Part shown: one piece after another, positions 5,231 through 5,624 of the stretch
Layout of the letters: the number at the start of each line of letters is the position of its first letter
Numbering within the stretch: position 1 is the stretch's first letter
NCBI GenBank assembly: GCA_002390025.1
Contig: DGRU01000216.1
Coordinates: forward strand, 7,165-12,788
Direction of reading: 5' to 3'
Length of the DNA: 5,624 nucleotides
Source of the DNA: Lachnospiraceae bacterium UBA4380
Lineage (GTDB): Bacteria > Bacillota > Clostridia > Lachnospirales > Lachnospiraceae
Made by a program: the position numbers and the translations under genes
The notes under the pieces: model-generated
What the model was told of the DNA's origin: nothing
The model's input: only the letters and a program-made list of their open reading frames with translations
Database searches by the model: none

Positions 5231-5624
5231 TTATTCCTGGGCAGCCTGCTGCTGCTTCAGTTCTTCAACTGCAGAACCACCGGTTGCATATCTCATGAGC
5301 AGTTCCTGAGAGAACTGGTCACGGTTCAGAACACCGGTCACCTCGCCTTCATGCATGACAACAATTCTGTCAGAGATACCCATAACTTCAGGCATCTCGG
5401 AACTGATCACGATGATAGCCTTGCCTTCGCCTGCCAGCTTGGACAGAAGTTCATGAATCTCGGACTTGGCGCCGACGTCGATACCTCTGGTAGGTTCGTC
5501 AACGATCAGGAGATCCGGAGCGGTCAGCAGCCATCTGGCGAGCAGAACCTTCTGCTGGTTACCACCGGACAGGTTCATGATACGGGTCTCCCAGGTGGGA
5601 GTCTTGGTGCGGAGCTTGGTGTTG
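5231..5624 (-). CDS. Sugar ABC transporter ATP-binding protein, RbsA type, C-terminal part
   Basis: The gene runs off the window edge; its last 130 residues are visible and the true start is outside. They belong to the second nucleotide-binding domain of a two-domain RbsA/MglA-type ATPase that powers sugar import together with the permease at 4225-5211. Visible marks, counted from the window edge, are the ABC signature LSGGNQQK (18-25), Walker B LLIVDE (38-43), the D-loop GIDVG (47-51) and ISSEMPEV (73-80), where the usual switch His is Ser, as is normal for the second domain in this family. The frame stays open from 5578 to the edge (TPTWETRI before the Met), so the Met at 5578 is internal. 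The tail is Gln/Ala-rich (QQQAAQE). A binding-protein gene is probably farther upstream, but this is not seen. Confidence 0.92.
   Translation of the reverse strand, partial: NTKLRTKTPTWETRIMNLSGGNQQKVLLARWLLTAPDLLIVDEPTRGIDVGAKSEIHELLSKLAGEGKAIIVISSEMPEVMGISDRIVVMHEGEVTGVLNRDQFSQELLMRYATGGSAVEELKQQQAAQE

Overview
The window looks like part of a carbohydrate-use region from a Gram-positive, low-to-mid GC bacterium. A gut-type member of the Clostridia, perhaps Lachnospiraceae, fits best. Reasons: strong GGAGG-type ribosome binding sites, AT-rich intergenic DNA with sigma-A-like promoters, U-tract intrinsic terminators, a clostridial-style IolC, and a LacI-family regulator with a sugar-binding sensor. 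The taxonomic call is inference from style, not from a marker gene.

Layout from left to right. Bases 1-227 hold a cluster of a short inverted-repeat family, followed by an intrinsic terminator and a stem-loop belonging to the gene on the right. Bases 228-1262 (minus) encode IolC, the 5-dehydro-2-deoxygluconokinase of myo-inositol breakdown. Bases 1263-1564 contain the iolC promoter with a set of GCGTGC half-sites, and a second copy of the repeat family. Bases 1565-2509 (minus) encode a second PfkB-family sugar kinase of unknown substrate. Bases 2510-2939 are a 430-base divergent control region with candidate promoters in both directions and a 27-base inverted repeat in the kinase leader. Bases 2940-4031 (plus) encode a LacI-family regulator. 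Bases 4032-4224 carry a third repeat copy and two back-to-back hairpin terminators between convergent genes. Bases 4225-5211 (minus) encode an RbsC-type sugar ABC permease, and 5231 to the window end (minus) is the C-terminal part of its RbsA-type ATPase.

How the genes may work together: the ATPase and permease form the end of a CUT2 (ribose/xylose/galactose/inositol type) import operon whose upstream genes lie beyond the window. The regulator probably senses a sugar or polyol and controls one or more of the neighbouring units. The two kinases phosphorylate intracellular intermediates. IolC points to inositol catabolism, but no other iol gene is visible, so a link between this transporter and inositol is only plausible. 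I see no clearly new system. The most informative non-coding signals are the GCGTGC operator-like array at iolC and the 27-base repeat family, of which two of the three copies begin within ten bases of a stop codon.
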